NCBI RefSeq assembly: GCF_001969445.1
Contig: NZ_CP017297.1
Coordinates: forward strand, 1,426,001-1,490,000
Length of the DNA: 64,000 nt
Direction of reading: 5' to 3'
From: Brachybacterium sp. P6-10-X1
GTDB taxonomy: Bacteria > Actinomycetota > Actinomycetes > Actinomycetales > Dermabacteraceae
Shown one piece after another: positions 20,401 through 30,623 of the stretch. Under the pieces are notes generated by a model, which saw only the letters and a program-made list of their open reading frames with translations, was not told the origin of the DNA and did not search any database. How positions within the stretch are numbered: the stretch's first letter is position 1; each line of letters opens with the position of its first letter. Made by a program: the position numbers and the translations under genes.

Positions 20401-20868
20401 GGCGCGGCGTCCGGGTCGGGAGCGCTCCTCACGCAGCCGTTGCGGGATGCGCGCGAGGTCCTCGGCCTGCTGGGTGCGCCGTCGCTCGACGGCGGCGCTG
20501 TCGACGGCGCGGGCCCGGCGGCCGCTGCGACGGTCCTCGCCGTCCGTCCCGGAGGATTCGTCGTGCCCGTCGGCATCGGTCTCCTCCGGCGCGGCCTCGT
20601 GGCTACGGGAGAGATGGTCGAGGGCCTCGCGCATCGCGCCGGAGCGCCCGATGGAACCGGCCGTCATCAGGATGTCGTCGACGGTGCCGTCCCCGAGCTG
20701 CTGGTCGAGAGCGGCCAGGACGGTGTCGGGGAGGTCGGTAGGGGCGAGGACCAGCAGCCGGTCGGCCGGCCGGCTCTGCCCGACCAGCGCCGCGATGCAC
20801 GCGCGATAGGACCGTTCGGACGTCGTCCCGCTCAGCAGGACGACGGCGGTGACGTGGGACCGGCTCAC
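17479..20868 (-). CDS. Very large membrane glycosyltransferase (GT2 N-terminal domain, multi-TM C-terminal part)
   Basis: This protein has 1129 residues. The N-terminal 350 or so resemble a GT-A/GT2 domain (VTAVVLLSGTTSERSYRACIAALVGQ...; ALPGMLIREQTLHEVGGLDPDLPAPWAEIDLCRRVWRSGERV) with a charged insertion near residues 100-140. A dozen or more hydrophobic segments follow and an extracytoplasmic C-terminal region precedes a final transmembrane helix. The GTG start is 12 bp after whiB, and the stop overlaps DUF5719. Such a whiB-GT-DUF5719 order is conserved in actinobacteria. The GT domain lacks an obvious DxD, so donor use is uncertain. A membrane-bound transferase for an envelope glycan is the likely role. 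Confidence 0.85.
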   Translation of the reverse strand: MSRSHVTAVVLLSGTTSERSYRACIAALVGQSRPADRLLVLAPTDLPDTVLAALDQQLGDGTVDDILMTAGSIGRSGAMREALDHLSRSHEAAPEETDADGHDESSGTDGEDRRSGRRARAVDSAAVERRRTQQAEDLARIPQRLREERSRPGRRAGLTPGADDESWLWFVVDGSAPALTALAEQLAMVAEAPTTGVVGAKRVRRSDPGPAADAADAEEREQDLTADGADVLVDVGLTLTHGGRIITGVDPGEIDQGQADWRQDVLAVALPGMLIREQTLHEVGGLDPDLPAPWAEIDLCRRVWRSGERVAVQSAARVLFPRPTRPRLERLREQGTGRMLVQLKHRSLVMALGLLLLLPLLTLARMAGSLAASQPRRAGMELRAWAAAMPRVRRVLARGLRDRRRARVPAGRLAPLYLPRGEGARRRLEDVWTRVFADDDRRRRIRRTTWGISGTHHGVDDADYGRHVLWSVVVALSATVLGLAALRGLFGRGELTGPGLRALPENWPAAWEAAWSTWVPGGLGERGPGDPLLRLLGHLPITGSTLVEGVVFAVVPVSALAAWWAAGAITRAVGARLVIATVWALAPSLIAALVVGSWPLMLVHALLPLLALAVGRAVGLPHKASQASVSAAAAGGLLLLVIGAVQPVLVLLAAIALALIALTVPGRRLRLLWVLLPSLALHAPYLPVYLGHPETLLSVSGVPARPGTATTTDLLGLWPVAHGLEGQLTPVLGATGALLLPMLPVAPVVLGALVAPCLAGNAGRAGRFSVLLAAVGLMTVLLVRETPVAVAGDQLAPAPLHALLSATLLALSVGAAASFDALARREAGDGPGRRAITGLIGGLVAAVCVVTVVGWTLLLPGQLRLERVEGGAVPAAAADQGRTDARSRVLVLEQQEDASVTARLVVHGGDTVIQHAAITDARAADTAETGAAIDEDPADAALRQAVARMLSTGADPGAEGEQATSALAIAYVVVEGDPGAQAKLMSSLDTSTLLEKVTEGSRGGMWRVIDAAPRAVVLGGEESTALSSGVIGASGDVPAADAERTVLLSERHDSQWRATLDGTELEPVAVDDWAQGFTVPAGESGHIDIHREQPARTLWQILLYATTALTVLISIPWRVRTRSAEEMYG

Positions 20869-20880
20869 CGGGGGACGACG

Positions 20881-21210
20881 TCAGACCGCCCGGCGCTTGA
20901 GCTTGCGACGCTCACGCTCCGAGAGTCCGCCCCAGATCCCGAAGCGCTCATCATTCTCCAACGCGTACTCGAGGCACTCGGCACGCACCTCGCAGGAGAC
21001 GCACACCTTCTTCGCCTCACGCGTCGAACCGCCCTTCTCCGGGAAGAATGCTTCCGGATCCGTCTGCGCGCACAGGGCTCGCTCCTGCCACGACATCTCG
21101 ACATCCTCGACGTCCTGCCATGAGATGCCCGCATCGTCGGCGCCCTGCCCGGCGAGGTCGAGCAGGGACAGCTCCGCACGTGCGTCATCCTTGACATGTT
21201 CGTCGTCCAT
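20881..21210 (-). CDS. whiB2: WhiB-family iron-sulfur transcription factor (WhiB2/WhmD-like)
   Basis: The 109-residue product has the four cluster cysteines Cys47, Cys70, Cys73 and Cys79, the GIWGG turn (91-95) and a basic C-terminal tail (RRKLKRRAV) for DNA contact. I chose ATG 21210 because AAGGAG lies 8 nt upstream; an in-frame GTG at 21228 has no such site. WhiB2/WhmD proteins bind a 4Fe-4S cluster, pair with sigma factor A and control septation genes. The neighbourhood (divergent from a CofE/FbiB-like gene, followed by glycosyltransferase and manB) matches the WhiB2 locus rather than other WhiB paralogues. Confidence 0.93.
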   Translation of the reverse strand: MDDEHVKDDARAELSLLDLAGQGADDAGISWQDVEDVEMSWQERALCAQTDPEAFFPEKGGSTREAKKVCVSCEVRAECLEYALENDERFGIWGGLSERERRKLKRRAV

Positions 21211-21262
21211 CGCCACCTCTCCTTCCACTGCTGAGTGACCACCGAAGGCCTGTTGCGGCCCT

Positions 21263-21293
21263 AAAATACACCCGTGTAGTTATGGGGCGTCAA
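21263..21293 (-). promoter_or_regulatory. Probable whiB promoter
   Basis: On the minus strand TTGACG (21288-21293) is followed after 17 nt by TGTATT (21265-21270), with TATTTT two bases further on. This is the only clearly A/T-rich patch in the 142-bp divergent gap. Transcription would start near 21258, giving a leader of about 48 nt before the whiB ATG at 21210, which has a good Shine-Dalgarno site. Confidence 0.6.
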
Positions 21294-21352
21294 GCGCGCT
21301 CGGCGCGCCACGCCTCCCGAGTCCGGCCGAATCACATCCCCGGGAGGTTCCT

Positions 21353-22617
21353 GTGACCCCGACACAGAGTCCGCAGGTCGCACCGTCCGCGAGCGCCGCA
21401 GCGGGCCGCCCGCCGACCCCGGGAGCGGTCCAGGTCCTGCCCGTCCACGGTATCCCGGAGATCCGCGAGGGCGATGATCTGGCGACCCTGCTCTCCCCCG
21501 CGCTGGAGGCCCTGGGGGCCCGCGACGGCGACGTGCTGTGCGTCTCGACCAAGATCGTCTCGAAGGCTGCCGGGCTGCGGGTGGCCCCCGAAGAGCGGGA
21601 GGCGGCGGTCGAGGCCGGCGCGGTGCGGACCGTCGCCCGCCGCCGCCACACCCACGTCGTCACCTCGGTGATGCAGATCCCCTCCGGGCCGGTGATGGCC
21701 GCCGCCGGGGTGGATTCCTCGAACGCTCCCGACGGGCCCCTGCTGCTGCCCGAGGACCCCGACGCCTGTGCCCGACAGCTGCGAGACGCGCTGGCCGAGC
21801 AGCTCGACCTGCAGCTCGGCGTGCTGCTGACGGACACCTCCTCCCGGATCTGGCGCGTGGGGGTGGGGGACATCGCGCTCGGCGCCGCCGGGGTCGCCTC
21901 CCTGCAGGACCTGCGCGGGGACGTCGACGCCGACGGTCGCCCGCTGAGTGTGACGGTCCGGGCGCTGGCCGACGAGCTCGCTGCCGCCGCGGACCTGGTC
22001 AAGGGGAAGTCCGGCGCCGTGCCCGCCGCGCTCGTGCGCGGGGTGCCGGCGGCGACCGTCGCCGACGTCCCGGCCCGCGACCTCTCCCGCACGGGGAGCG
22101 AGGACTGGTTCCGTCGACCCAGCCTGGAGTCGGTATGGGTCGCCCTCGGGCTCTCCCCCGCCCAGGAGCCGATCGCGCGGATGTCCCCCGAGCCCGCGGC
22201 CGACCGCCTGCGCCGCGCGCTCGAGGTGGCTGCGCTCCCCCGCCCCGGGGCCACGGCCCGCCGCGCGAGGGCACGCCTCGTCCCGCCCGCAGGTCGGGAC
22301 GCAGCTCTCACCGACCGATCGGACGGGATCCCGGGCCCCGGGCAGCCGGGCGACGCCTCGGCGACCGACGACGAGCCGCTCCCGGACGGGCCCGACGCAC
22401 CGAGTACCCCGCCCGCCGTGCGCATCGACATCGAGGCCCTCGGCACCGAGCCCGCGGACTGGATCGCCGCCGGGGAGCTCGCCGAACGGGTGCGCACCGC
22501 CCTGGGCGCGGAATCGATCGCCGCCCCCCTGCCGCCCGTGCAGATCGAGATCACCCAGCCCCCGACCTCGAACCCGAACCCGACCCCGACCCCGACCCCG
22601 ACCCCGGAGGATCTCCG

Positions 22618-22621
<4 letters not shown>
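21353..22621 (+). CDS. cofE: CofE-like coenzyme F420-0:L-glutamate ligase family protein
   Basis: This is a 422-residue protein with a GTG start after GGGAGG. Residues 25-265 match CofE/FbiB-N: DGDVLCVSTKIVSKAAGL, VDSSNAPDGPLLLPEDPD, TDTSSRIWRVGVGDIALGAAGV and VTVRALADELAAAADLVKGKSGAVPAALVRG. CofE adds glutamates to F420-0. The nitroreductase domain of mycobacterial FbiB is absent. Instead a roughly 155-residue acidic and Pro-rich tail ends in an Asn-Pro/Thr-Pro repeat. No FbiA/CofD gene is present, so use in F420 synthesis is not proven. The position beside whiB2 is the same as fbiA-fbiB in mycobacteria. It overlaps the next gene by 4 bp. Confidence 0.8.
22570..22606 (+). repeat. Short tandem repeat coding for Asn-Pro/Thr-Pro
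   Basis: Six-base units close to CCCGAC are repeated about six times at the 3' end of the cofE-like gene, coding for (NP)2(TP)4. Unit changes would keep the frame. Confidence 0.7.
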
Positions 22622-23343
<722 letters not shown>

Positions 23344-23361
23344 CCGCTGCGACGGGGCTGC

Positions 23362-24135
23362 TCAGTCGGCGCGCAGGGTGGCGACGGCCTGCTCCGGGTC
23401 CCCGTCGAAGACGATCGTGCCCCGACGCAGCACGACGATGCGCGTGCACAGCTTCTCGAGCATCTCCAGCTCATGGGAGACCACGACCATCGTCCGCCCG
23501 GCCTCCTGGAGCTCCCGGATCCGCTCCAGGCACTTGCGCTGGAACGGCTCGTCACCGACCGAGAGGATCTCGTCGACCAGGAAGATGTCCGGATCGGTGT
23601 GCACCGCCACCGAGAAGGCCAGCCGCAGGAACATGCCCGAGCTGTAGTACTTCACCTCGGTGTCGATGAACTCCTCGATCTCGCTGAAAGCGACGATCTC
23701 GGCGAACTTCGCGTCGATCTGCTCGCGGTCCATGCCGAGGATCGCGCCGTTGAGGTAGACGTTCTCGCGGCCGGACAGATCGGGGTGGAAGCCGGCCCCG
23801 ACCTCGATCAGACCGGCCACCCGCCCGCGCAGCTGCACTCGTCCGCGATCGGGGAACAGCACCCCGGAGATGGTCTTGAGCAGAGTCGACTTCCCCGAGC
23901 CGTTGAAGCCGATCAGCCCCACCGTCTCCCCCGCGTGCACGGTGAGGTCCACGTCGTCCAGGGCCAGGAAGGTGTCGGCGAGCTTCTTGCGCTGCAGCGC
24001 CGAGAACACCAGCTCCTTGAGCGAGTGGTCATGCCGCAGGGAGAACTGCTTGGTCACGTGCTCGACGCGCACCATCTCCACCTCGGTGGGGACGGCGGCC
24101 GAGGTCGGGACGTCCTGCGGATGGGGACTCATCAC
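23362..24135 (-). CDS. wzt: Polysaccharide/teichoic acid ABC exporter, ATP-binding subunit (Wzt/TagH type)
   Basis: The product has 257 residues. Walker A is GFNGSGKST, the signature region is YSSGMFLRLAFSVAV and Walker B is DIFLVDEILSVGD, all typical of polysaccharide-export ATPases. The protein stops soon after the nucleotide-binding domain, so it lacks the C-terminal carbohydrate-binding domain of O-antigen Wzt and is closer to the galactan exporter ATPase of mycobacteria. It lies 10 bp after the permease gene and ends convergently with the TIGR03089 gene. It powers export of undecaprenyl-linked glycan made by the neighbouring transferases. Confidence 0.92.
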   Translation of the reverse strand: MMSPHPQDVPTSAAVPTEVEMVRVEHVTKQFSLRHDHSLKELVFSALQRKKLADTFLALDDVDLTVHAGETVGLIGFNGSGKSTLLKTISGVLFPDRGRVQLRGRVAGLIEVGAGFHPDLSGRENVYLNGAILGMDREQIDAKFAEIVAFSEIEEFIDTEVKYYSSGMFLRLAFSVAVHTDPDIFLVDEILSVGDEPFQRKCLERIRELQEAGRTMVVVSHELEMLEKLCTRIVVLRRGTIVFDGDPEQAVATLRAD

Positions 24136-24145
24136 GGCGCTGCCC

Positions 24146-25090
24146 TCACAGTTCCTGCGCGAAGCGCCGCTTGGAGCGCTCGAAGACGACGGTGCCGAGG
24201 ACGAACGTGACCCCTGCGATCAGCAGACCGGCCCACCACAGGCCGAACGGCTCCCCGGGAGCCATCAGCGCGGGGTCGTTCGCGACCCCCTCGACGACCG
24301 TGGGGGAATAGCGCCAGAAGGCGACGTGGAACAGCTCGACGACGATGGTCAGCGGGTTCAGCTGGTACAGCCACCACCAGATCGTCCCGCCGATCGACTC
24401 CTGGACCATCGTGATCCGGTACAGCACCGGGGACAGCCAGGTGGCGACCATGACCAGCAGGTCCACGAAGTTCTCGACGTCCCGGAAGGCGGCGTTCAGA
24501 GCGGCCGCGAGCATGCCCAGCCCCATGGTGAAGATCAGCAGGATCATCATGCCCACCCCGAACGCGACCAGCGCGGTGGGCGAGGGCAGCCAGCCGAACA
24601 GCAGCGCCCCCACCACCAGCACCAGCAGCTGCGGCACGAAGTGCACCAGCGCCACGATCATGGACGACCAGGGGAACAGCTGACTGGGCAGGTAGATCTT
24701 CGAGACCAGCGGGGCGTTGCCGGTGATCGACCGGGTGGCGTTGCCGAACACCTCCCCGAAGAGGTTGATCACCACGATCCCGCTGAACAGGTACACCGCA
24801 TAGGCCGGGGTGCCCTTGTTCAGCTCCAGGAAGACGCCCAGGGCGATGTAGAAGACGATGAACTGCACCGCGGGCTTCACGTAGCTCCACAGCATGCCGA
24901 GCACGCTGCCGCGGTAGCGGACCCGCAGCTCCTTGCGCACCAGCAGCCTCAGCAGGAACCGCTCGTGCAGAGGGTTCAGCCATCCTGCGTCCTGCCCGGG
25001 CGCCCGCCACCCCTGCGCCTGCTCGGCCCGGGAAGGACGCCTTCCTGCGGGGGGCCGAGCGGCTGCGGGGGGCCGTGCTGCCGCGGTCAC
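24146..25090 (-). CDS. wzm: Polysaccharide ABC exporter, permease subunit (Wzm/TagG type)
   Basis: This is a 314-residue ABC-2 type permease. A Pro/Ala/Arg-rich N-terminus of about 45 residues precedes ERFLLRLLVRKELRVRYRGSVLGMLWSYVKPAVQFIVFYIALGVFL, the conserved opening of the family, and six transmembrane segments follow. The ATG overlaps the stop of the GlfT2-like gene (ATGA). Together with the adjoining ATPase it forms the complete exporter. The direct link to galactofuranosyl transferase and mutase genes suggests a galactan-containing cargo. Confidence 0.92.
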   Translation of the reverse strand: MTAAARPPAAARPPAGRRPSRAEQAQGWRAPGQDAGWLNPLHERFLLRLLVRKELRVRYRGSVLGMLWSYVKPAVQFIVFYIALGVFLELNKGTPAYAVYLFSGIVVINLFGEVFGNATRSITGNAPLVSKIYLPSQLFPWSSMIVALVHFVPQLLVLVVGALLFGWLPSPTALVAFGVGMMILLIFTMGLGMLAAALNAAFRDVENFVDLLVMVATWLSPVLYRITMVQESIGGTIWWWLYQLNPLTIVVELFHVAFWRYSPTVVEGVANDPALMAPGEPFGLWWAGLLIAGVTFVLGTVVFERSKRRFAQEL

Positions 25091-27195
25091 GCCGGTGCGT
25101 CCCCGGTCCCTGCGCCCACGGCGGGACCCCCGTCCCCGTCACGGACCCGGTCACGATCGCGCACGGGGGCGGGGTTCTCGGCGAACGTCCGCTCCCAGGC
25201 CTCGAAGGAGGTGATGCGCTGGGCGGCCTCCCGGTAGGCGCGCTGCAGCTCGGGCCAGCGGCGGTGGAGCTCCACGTGCGCGCCGATCGCGCCGGCCAGC
25301 ATCGATCGCACCTGGCGGCGGTCCCGCTTGTACCAGGAGACCTGGGTGCCCTCCGCGTTGGAGACCAGGGCGCTGTCATAGGCCGACAGGCGCCACCACT
25401 TGGCGTCGATATGCGCGATCGCGGCCTGCGGGTATTCCTCGGAGCGGGCCTTCGGCGGCTTCACCAGCTGCTTGGCCAGGGTCTTCGCCGTCCAGGCGGG
25501 CAGCAGCGGACGGGCCGGCTCGGTGAAGGGCCGGCCCTTGCGCGGCGGCTTGTCGAGCCGGACCGGCGGATAGTGGTCGACGTCCTTCTTCGCGGAGGCG
25601 TCGTCGAAGTCGGCGGCCATCGCCCGGATCTGCGGCAGCTTGGTGCCGATCGACGGATGCAGCGCGTCGGGCCCCTCGAGCACGTCCCGCTGGGCCATCA
25701 GCCGCCCCGACTCGGTGTAGTACTGCATGGAGATCAGGTGTTTGACGTCCATGAACTGCGATTCCTTGATGACGCGGCCACCCCGCTCGTACGGGGAGTG
25801 CAGCAGTGCCGTGATGATCCGATTGCGCTCGTGGAAGTAGGCCTGCCAGCCCACCAGATCGTCCTTGTCGATCCAACTCATGTGCCATACGCCGGCGCCC
25901 GGCAGCGACACCGTCGGGTATCCCGCCCGCTTCGCGCGCAGACCGTACTCGGCGTCGTCCCACTTGATGAACACCGGCAGGCTCAGCCCGATCGTGCGCA
26001 CCGTCTCGGTCGGTATCAGGCAGCTCCACCAGCCGTTGTAGTCCACGTCCGCCCGCCGGTGCAGCCACGGGGTCGAGCGCAGCGGCGAGGTCGAGAAGTC
26101 ATGGCCCAGGACAGCTTCGGGGTCCGGCAGCGAGGGCTGGATCCGCCAGGGATCGACGACCTCGCCGAAGGTGTGCAGCACCGAGCGGTTGTTGAGGTCG
26201 AACATGTGCGCGCCGACGATCGTGGGGCGGGTGGCGAAGTCGGCGAAGGTCGTCATCCGGATCAACGACTCCGGCTCGATGACGATGTCGTCGTCGCAGT
26301 TCATGACGTAGGTCGAGGCGCCGGCGGTGGCAGCCTCGTACATGCCGCGGGAGAAGCCGCCGCTGCCGCCGATGTTGCCCTGCTCGATGATCCGCAGCTG
26401 GCCGTCGAGCTCCTCCTGGAGCTCTGCGAGCTCGCTCATATGGTCGCGCAACCTGTCCGAGCCCTGGTCGACCACGTACATGACGTCCAACAGCCCCCGC
26501 AGGTCCGGGTCATCGGCGATGGTGCGGATGTTCTCCAGGCAATAGGGCACCTTGTTCATCGTCGTCATCGAGATCGAGAAGGTGCCCTCGGTGCGGGCGA
26601 GATCGGCGTCAGCCGTCCACCGCGCCCCCAGGATCGTGAGATCCTCCTCCCCCGAATAGGCGTCGAACCAGTACCAGCCGCCGTCGCCGAAGGCGGTCAG
26701 GGGCAGGTCGAAGACGTGCTCGGCGGGGCCCGAATCGACGGTGCGCGAGGTCTGGCGCTGCAACGTCCCGCGCGCCGTCGAGCGCATGACCACCAGCTGG
26801 CCCCGGCCCGCGGTGCGGATGCTCAGCCGGATCGAGCGCACCGGCGTCCAGCGTCGCCAATAACTGGCCGGGAAGGCATTGAAGTAGGTGCCGAAGGACC
26901 GCATCGAGCGCGGCGGGATCTGCACTGCGTACCGGTCGTTGAGTTCGGTCGCCTCGACGTGGACGTGGGGGGCCGGGCGGGCTGCGTCCGTGGTCGCCCC
27001 CGCGCCGTCGCGGTCGGTGCCGCCGAGCCCGAAGGAGCCGCCGGTGACGCCGGAGCGCGCGTCTTCCGCCTCGATGTACAGCGGGACGATGTCCGGGGAC
27101 GCCTCCATGGGCATGATCAGGCGCTGCAGCAGCCGCTGCGGCGGGACCTCGGGGGTCTCGTCGGTGCCGCCGGATGCGGCAGGGATCGCGTTCAT
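25087..27195 (-). CDS. glfT2: GlfT2-like galactofuranosyltransferase
   Basis: The 702-residue product starts at ATG 27195; the open frame upstream covers glf and is a shadow. An N-terminal beta-rich domain (about residues 1-200, with VHVEATELNDRYAVQIPPRSMRSFGTYFNAFPASYWRRWT) precedes a GT-A domain with the DDD metal motif (NCDDDIVIEPESLIRM), the acceptor region IKWDDAEYGLRAKRAGYPT and VWHMSWIDKDDLVGWQAYFHERNRI. This is the architecture of GlfT2, which polymerises UDP-Galf into beta-(1-5)/(1-6) galactan. It lies 59 bp after the mutase gene that would supply the donor. The exact linkage cannot be read from sequence. Confidence 0.88.
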   Translation of the reverse strand: MNAIPAASGGTDETPEVPPQRLLQRLIMPMEASPDIVPLYIEAEDARSGVTGGSFGLGGTDRDGAGATTDAARPAPHVHVEATELNDRYAVQIPPRSMRSFGTYFNAFPASYWRRWTPVRSIRLSIRTAGRGQLVVMRSTARGTLQRQTSRTVDSGPAEHVFDLPLTAFGDGGWYWFDAYSGEEDLTILGARWTADADLARTEGTFSISMTTMNKVPYCLENIRTIADDPDLRGLLDVMYVVDQGSDRLRDHMSELAELQEELDGQLRIIEQGNIGGSGGFSRGMYEAATAGASTYVMNCDDDIVIEPESLIRMTTFADFATRPTIVGAHMFDLNNRSVLHTFGEVVDPWRIQPSLPDPEAVLGHDFSTSPLRSTPWLHRRADVDYNGWWSCLIPTETVRTIGLSLPVFIKWDDAEYGLRAKRAGYPTVSLPGAGVWHMSWIDKDDLVGWQAYFHERNRIITALLHSPYERGGRVIKESQFMDVKHLISMQYYTESGRLMAQRDVLEGPDALHPSIGTKLPQIRAMAADFDDASAKKDVDHYPPVRLDKPPRKGRPFTEPARPLLPAWTAKTLAKQLVKPPKARSEEYPQAAIAHIDAKWWRLSAYDSALVSNAEGTQVSWYKRDRRQVRSMLAGAIGAHVELHRRWPELQRAYREAAQRITSFEAWERTFAENPAPVRDRDRVRDGDGGPAVGAGTGDAPA

Positions 27196-27254
27196 GATGC
27201 TCCTCGTCGGCGCTTCTGGGATGCCCCGGGCGGTTCCTGACCGGGACCGTCGTC

Positions 27255-28523
<1,269 letters not shown>

Positions 28524-29393
28524 TCACGCCGACGTCTCGATGAACGTGCGGTATCCCAGCCGTCGCACCCAGCCCGGGGCCATCCGGTACGCGCCGCGCA
28601 GGGCGAGATTGCGCAGGAACAGGCCCGGACCCGTCACACGGTCCACCACCAGATGCCGCTGCAGCCGCACGTCGCTGGCGAACAGGTGCCAGCCGCCGCG
28701 ACGTGCGAACAGCTCCTCGTCCACGCGGTAGTCGACCACCACCTCCGCGAGGTTCCCCATCCGCGCGCCGCCGAGCATCATGCGCTCCCACAGCCAGTAG
28801 TCCTCCAGCAGCGGCAGGTCGCGGTACCCCCCGACGGCCAGGGCCACGGAGCGACGCATCACGATCGTGGGGTGGTGGAAGGGACTGTGGTGGGGCAGGT
28901 ACGCCACGATCTCCTCGTGCGAGAGCGGGCGCGTGCGCAGCGGCCCGTCCCCGGGCGCGAGACGGTCGCTGAACTCCCGCATCGACCCGCCCATCAGGTC
29001 CAGGACGGGCGGACCGCTCATCGCCGGGATCTGCAGGGCGAAGCGACCCGGCCGGCAGAGATCATCGGCGTCGGCGCGGGCGACCAGCTCGTGGGGCGAT
29101 GCCTCCAACCCGTCCTGCAGCGCGGAGGCGACGCCTCGGTGGCTGTCGTGGCGGAGCACCCGGGCCGGTCCGAACTCGCCGTCCTCGACGCGGGCGACCA
29201 GAGCATCCAGGTCGGCGGTCAGCGGTCCGTCGACGGTGAGGATGAACAGGTCGGGCCGAAGCTGCTGCTCGCGGGTGGCCGAGGCGATGGCCGCCTCGAC
29301 CCGTTCCGGCACATCGCGCTTCCACAGCGGCATCAGGACGACGAACGGCGCGGTCGGACCCTGCGGTGCGGGGGTGACCGACGGGGCGCTCAC
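28524..29393 (-). CDS. Family 2 glycosyltransferase
   Basis: The 289-residue product starts at GTG 29393, which overlaps the upstream stop (GTGA). It is a GT-A enzyme, with VVLMPLWKRDVPERVEAAIASATRE, the acidic motif RADADDLCRPGRF and YLPHHSPFHHPTIVMRRSVALAVGGYRDLPLLEDYWLWERM, typical of small capsule or O-antigen transferases. No membrane anchor is seen. The donor and acceptor sugar are unknown. It lies between the GlfT1-like gene and glf, so it probably works on the same glycan. Confidence 0.88.
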   Translation of the reverse strand: MSAPSVTPAPQGPTAPFVVLMPLWKRDVPERVEAAIASATREQQLRPDLFILTVDGPLTADLDALVARVEDGEFGPARVLRHDSHRGVASALQDGLEASPHELVARADADDLCRPGRFALQIPAMSGPPVLDLMGGSMREFSDRLAPGDGPLRTRPLSHEEIVAYLPHHSPFHHPTIVMRRSVALAVGGYRDLPLLEDYWLWERMMLGGARMGNLAEVVVDYRVDEELFARRGGWHLFASDVRLQRHLVVDRVTGPGLFLRNLALRGAYRMAPGWVRRLGYRTFIETSA

Positions 29394-30397
29394 CGTCCGG
29401 CCGCCCGATCGATCGCGCGCACGTCGGCCGCGGCCTCCCCGTCGGCCGCGAGCACGACGGCCGAGGGTCGCGGACCCCGGCGCAGTGCGGCCATCAGGCC
29501 CCGCGCCCCGACGCCCGCGAGGGCGCCGCGGTGGCGCAGCAGCTGCCCGCCCCAGCCGAGCGCGGTGCGCCCGCCGTACACCAGCCGCTCCCACGGGGCG
29601 AAGGACCTCGTGCGCAGCAGGGCCCACAGACGGTTGCGCACGTCGTAGTAGAACCGGGATCCGGGACTGGTCTGGGCGTTGCTGAAGACCTTCGTGCGAT
29701 GCTCGACGACGGAGGCGGGGACCTGCAGCCCACGGCCGTGGCGCAACAGGCGCCCGGTGTGCTCGAAGTCGTCGGACCAGATGAAGTAGTCCGCGTACGG
29801 CAGTCCCAACCGCCTCACGTCCTGACCGTTCAGTAGGGCCGAGACGTAGCTCGCGGTGCGGATGGGCCGGCCTCCGGCGCGGGAGGCGTCCCGCTTCGTC
29901 GCGGCGCTCACGCCGAGACGGACTCGCTGGGTGTTCATGGGGTGGTCCCGCCCGTCGATCCACACCGCCCGGGAGCTGAGCACGCTCAGCCGCACCGGGG
30001 AGGCCTCGAGAGCGGCCAGCAGAGCGGCGAGCGCGCCGGGGCGCGCGATGGTGTCGTCGTCCATCAGCCATACCCAGTCGGCATCGTGGCGCACCAGGGC
30101 CCGGGCCATCCCGGCCGCGAAGCCACCTGCTCCCCCGACGTTTCGGCGCAGGTGGACCACGTCGGCCCCGAGGGGGTGCGCATCGGCGACCGCACCGCTG
30201 CCGTCGCTGGAGGCGTTGTCGATCACCACGACGGCATCCGGGCGGCGCTGCTGGTGCTCGAGGGCATCGAGGCACTCGCGCAGCAGGTCCTCACGGTTGT
30301 AGGTCACCACCACGGCGACGACTCGAGCCGAGTCGGCGTCGGGGTGAGCGGTCCCGGGCTGCGGCGTCGGGCCGCCGGCGGGTGCGAAATGGGTCAC
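29390..30397 (-). CDS. glfT1: GlfT1-like family 2 glycosyltransferase
   Basis: The product has 335 residues. The GT-A domain has VVAVVVTYNREDLLRECLDALEHQ, VIDNASSDGS, RNVGGAGGFAAGM and the metal motif LMDDDTIARPGAL. Next come LPYADYFIWSDDFEHTGRLL and VVEHRTKVFSNAQTSPGSRFYYDVRNRLW. This pattern fits GlfT1-type galactofuranosyl or rhamnosyl transferases, which add the first Galf residues to a lipid-linked primer. The call rests on motifs plus the glf/glfT2 neighbours; a rhamnosyltransferase is the main alternative. It is the first gene of the leftward six-gene run ending with wzt. Confidence 0.75.
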   Translation of the reverse strand: MTHFAPAGGPTPQPGTAHPDADSARVVAVVVTYNREDLLRECLDALEHQQRRPDAVVVIDNASSDGSGAVADAHPLGADVVHLRRNVGGAGGFAAGMARALVRHDADWVWLMDDDTIARPGALAALLAALEASPVRLSVLSSRAVWIDGRDHPMNTQRVRLGVSAATKRDASRAGGRPIRTASYVSALLNGQDVRRLGLPYADYFIWSDDFEHTGRLLRHGRGLQVPASVVEHRTKVFSNAQTSPGSRFYYDVRNRLWALLRTRSFAPWERLVYGGRTALGWGGQLLRHRGALAGVGARGLMAALRRGPRPSAVVLAADGEAAADVRAIDRAAGR

Positions 30398-30623
30398 GGC
30401 GTCTCCTGCGGATTGTCGTGGCCGCCGGGGCGGCGCGTATCCCAGTGTACGGACGGCGTCGAGGTGGGCGCCGGGACGGTGCCGGACGAGGTGTGAAGGT
30501 TCGCGGGAGGTTCCTCGCAGGAAACCGGGACAGGGCCCGGCGGTGCCCGGGAAGGGACCACGGGGGACTACTGTGTCGTTCGCCCAAACACCTCCGGACC
30601 CTGAGGCCGGGAAGGAGACAGCC
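30398..30623. other. Divergent intergenic region between the galactofuranose operon and the LCP gene
   Basis: This 226-bp gap is the largest in the window. It contains an imperfect inverted repeat (GGTTCCT CGC AGGAAACC near 30510-30530), a possible rightward -10 box TACTGT (about 30568) and the Shine-Dalgarno GAAGGAG (30611-30617) for the LCP gene. I see no open reading frame with coding character and no RNA gene. Confidence 0.4.

Noticed and set aside
16444..21123. A 1559-codon open plus-strand frame across DUF5719, the large glycosyltransferase and whiB
   Set aside because: It is antisense to three well-supported genes, is rich in Arg/Gly/Gln low-complexity sequence and has no recognisable domain. 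Such frames arise from the G/C bias at third codon positions.
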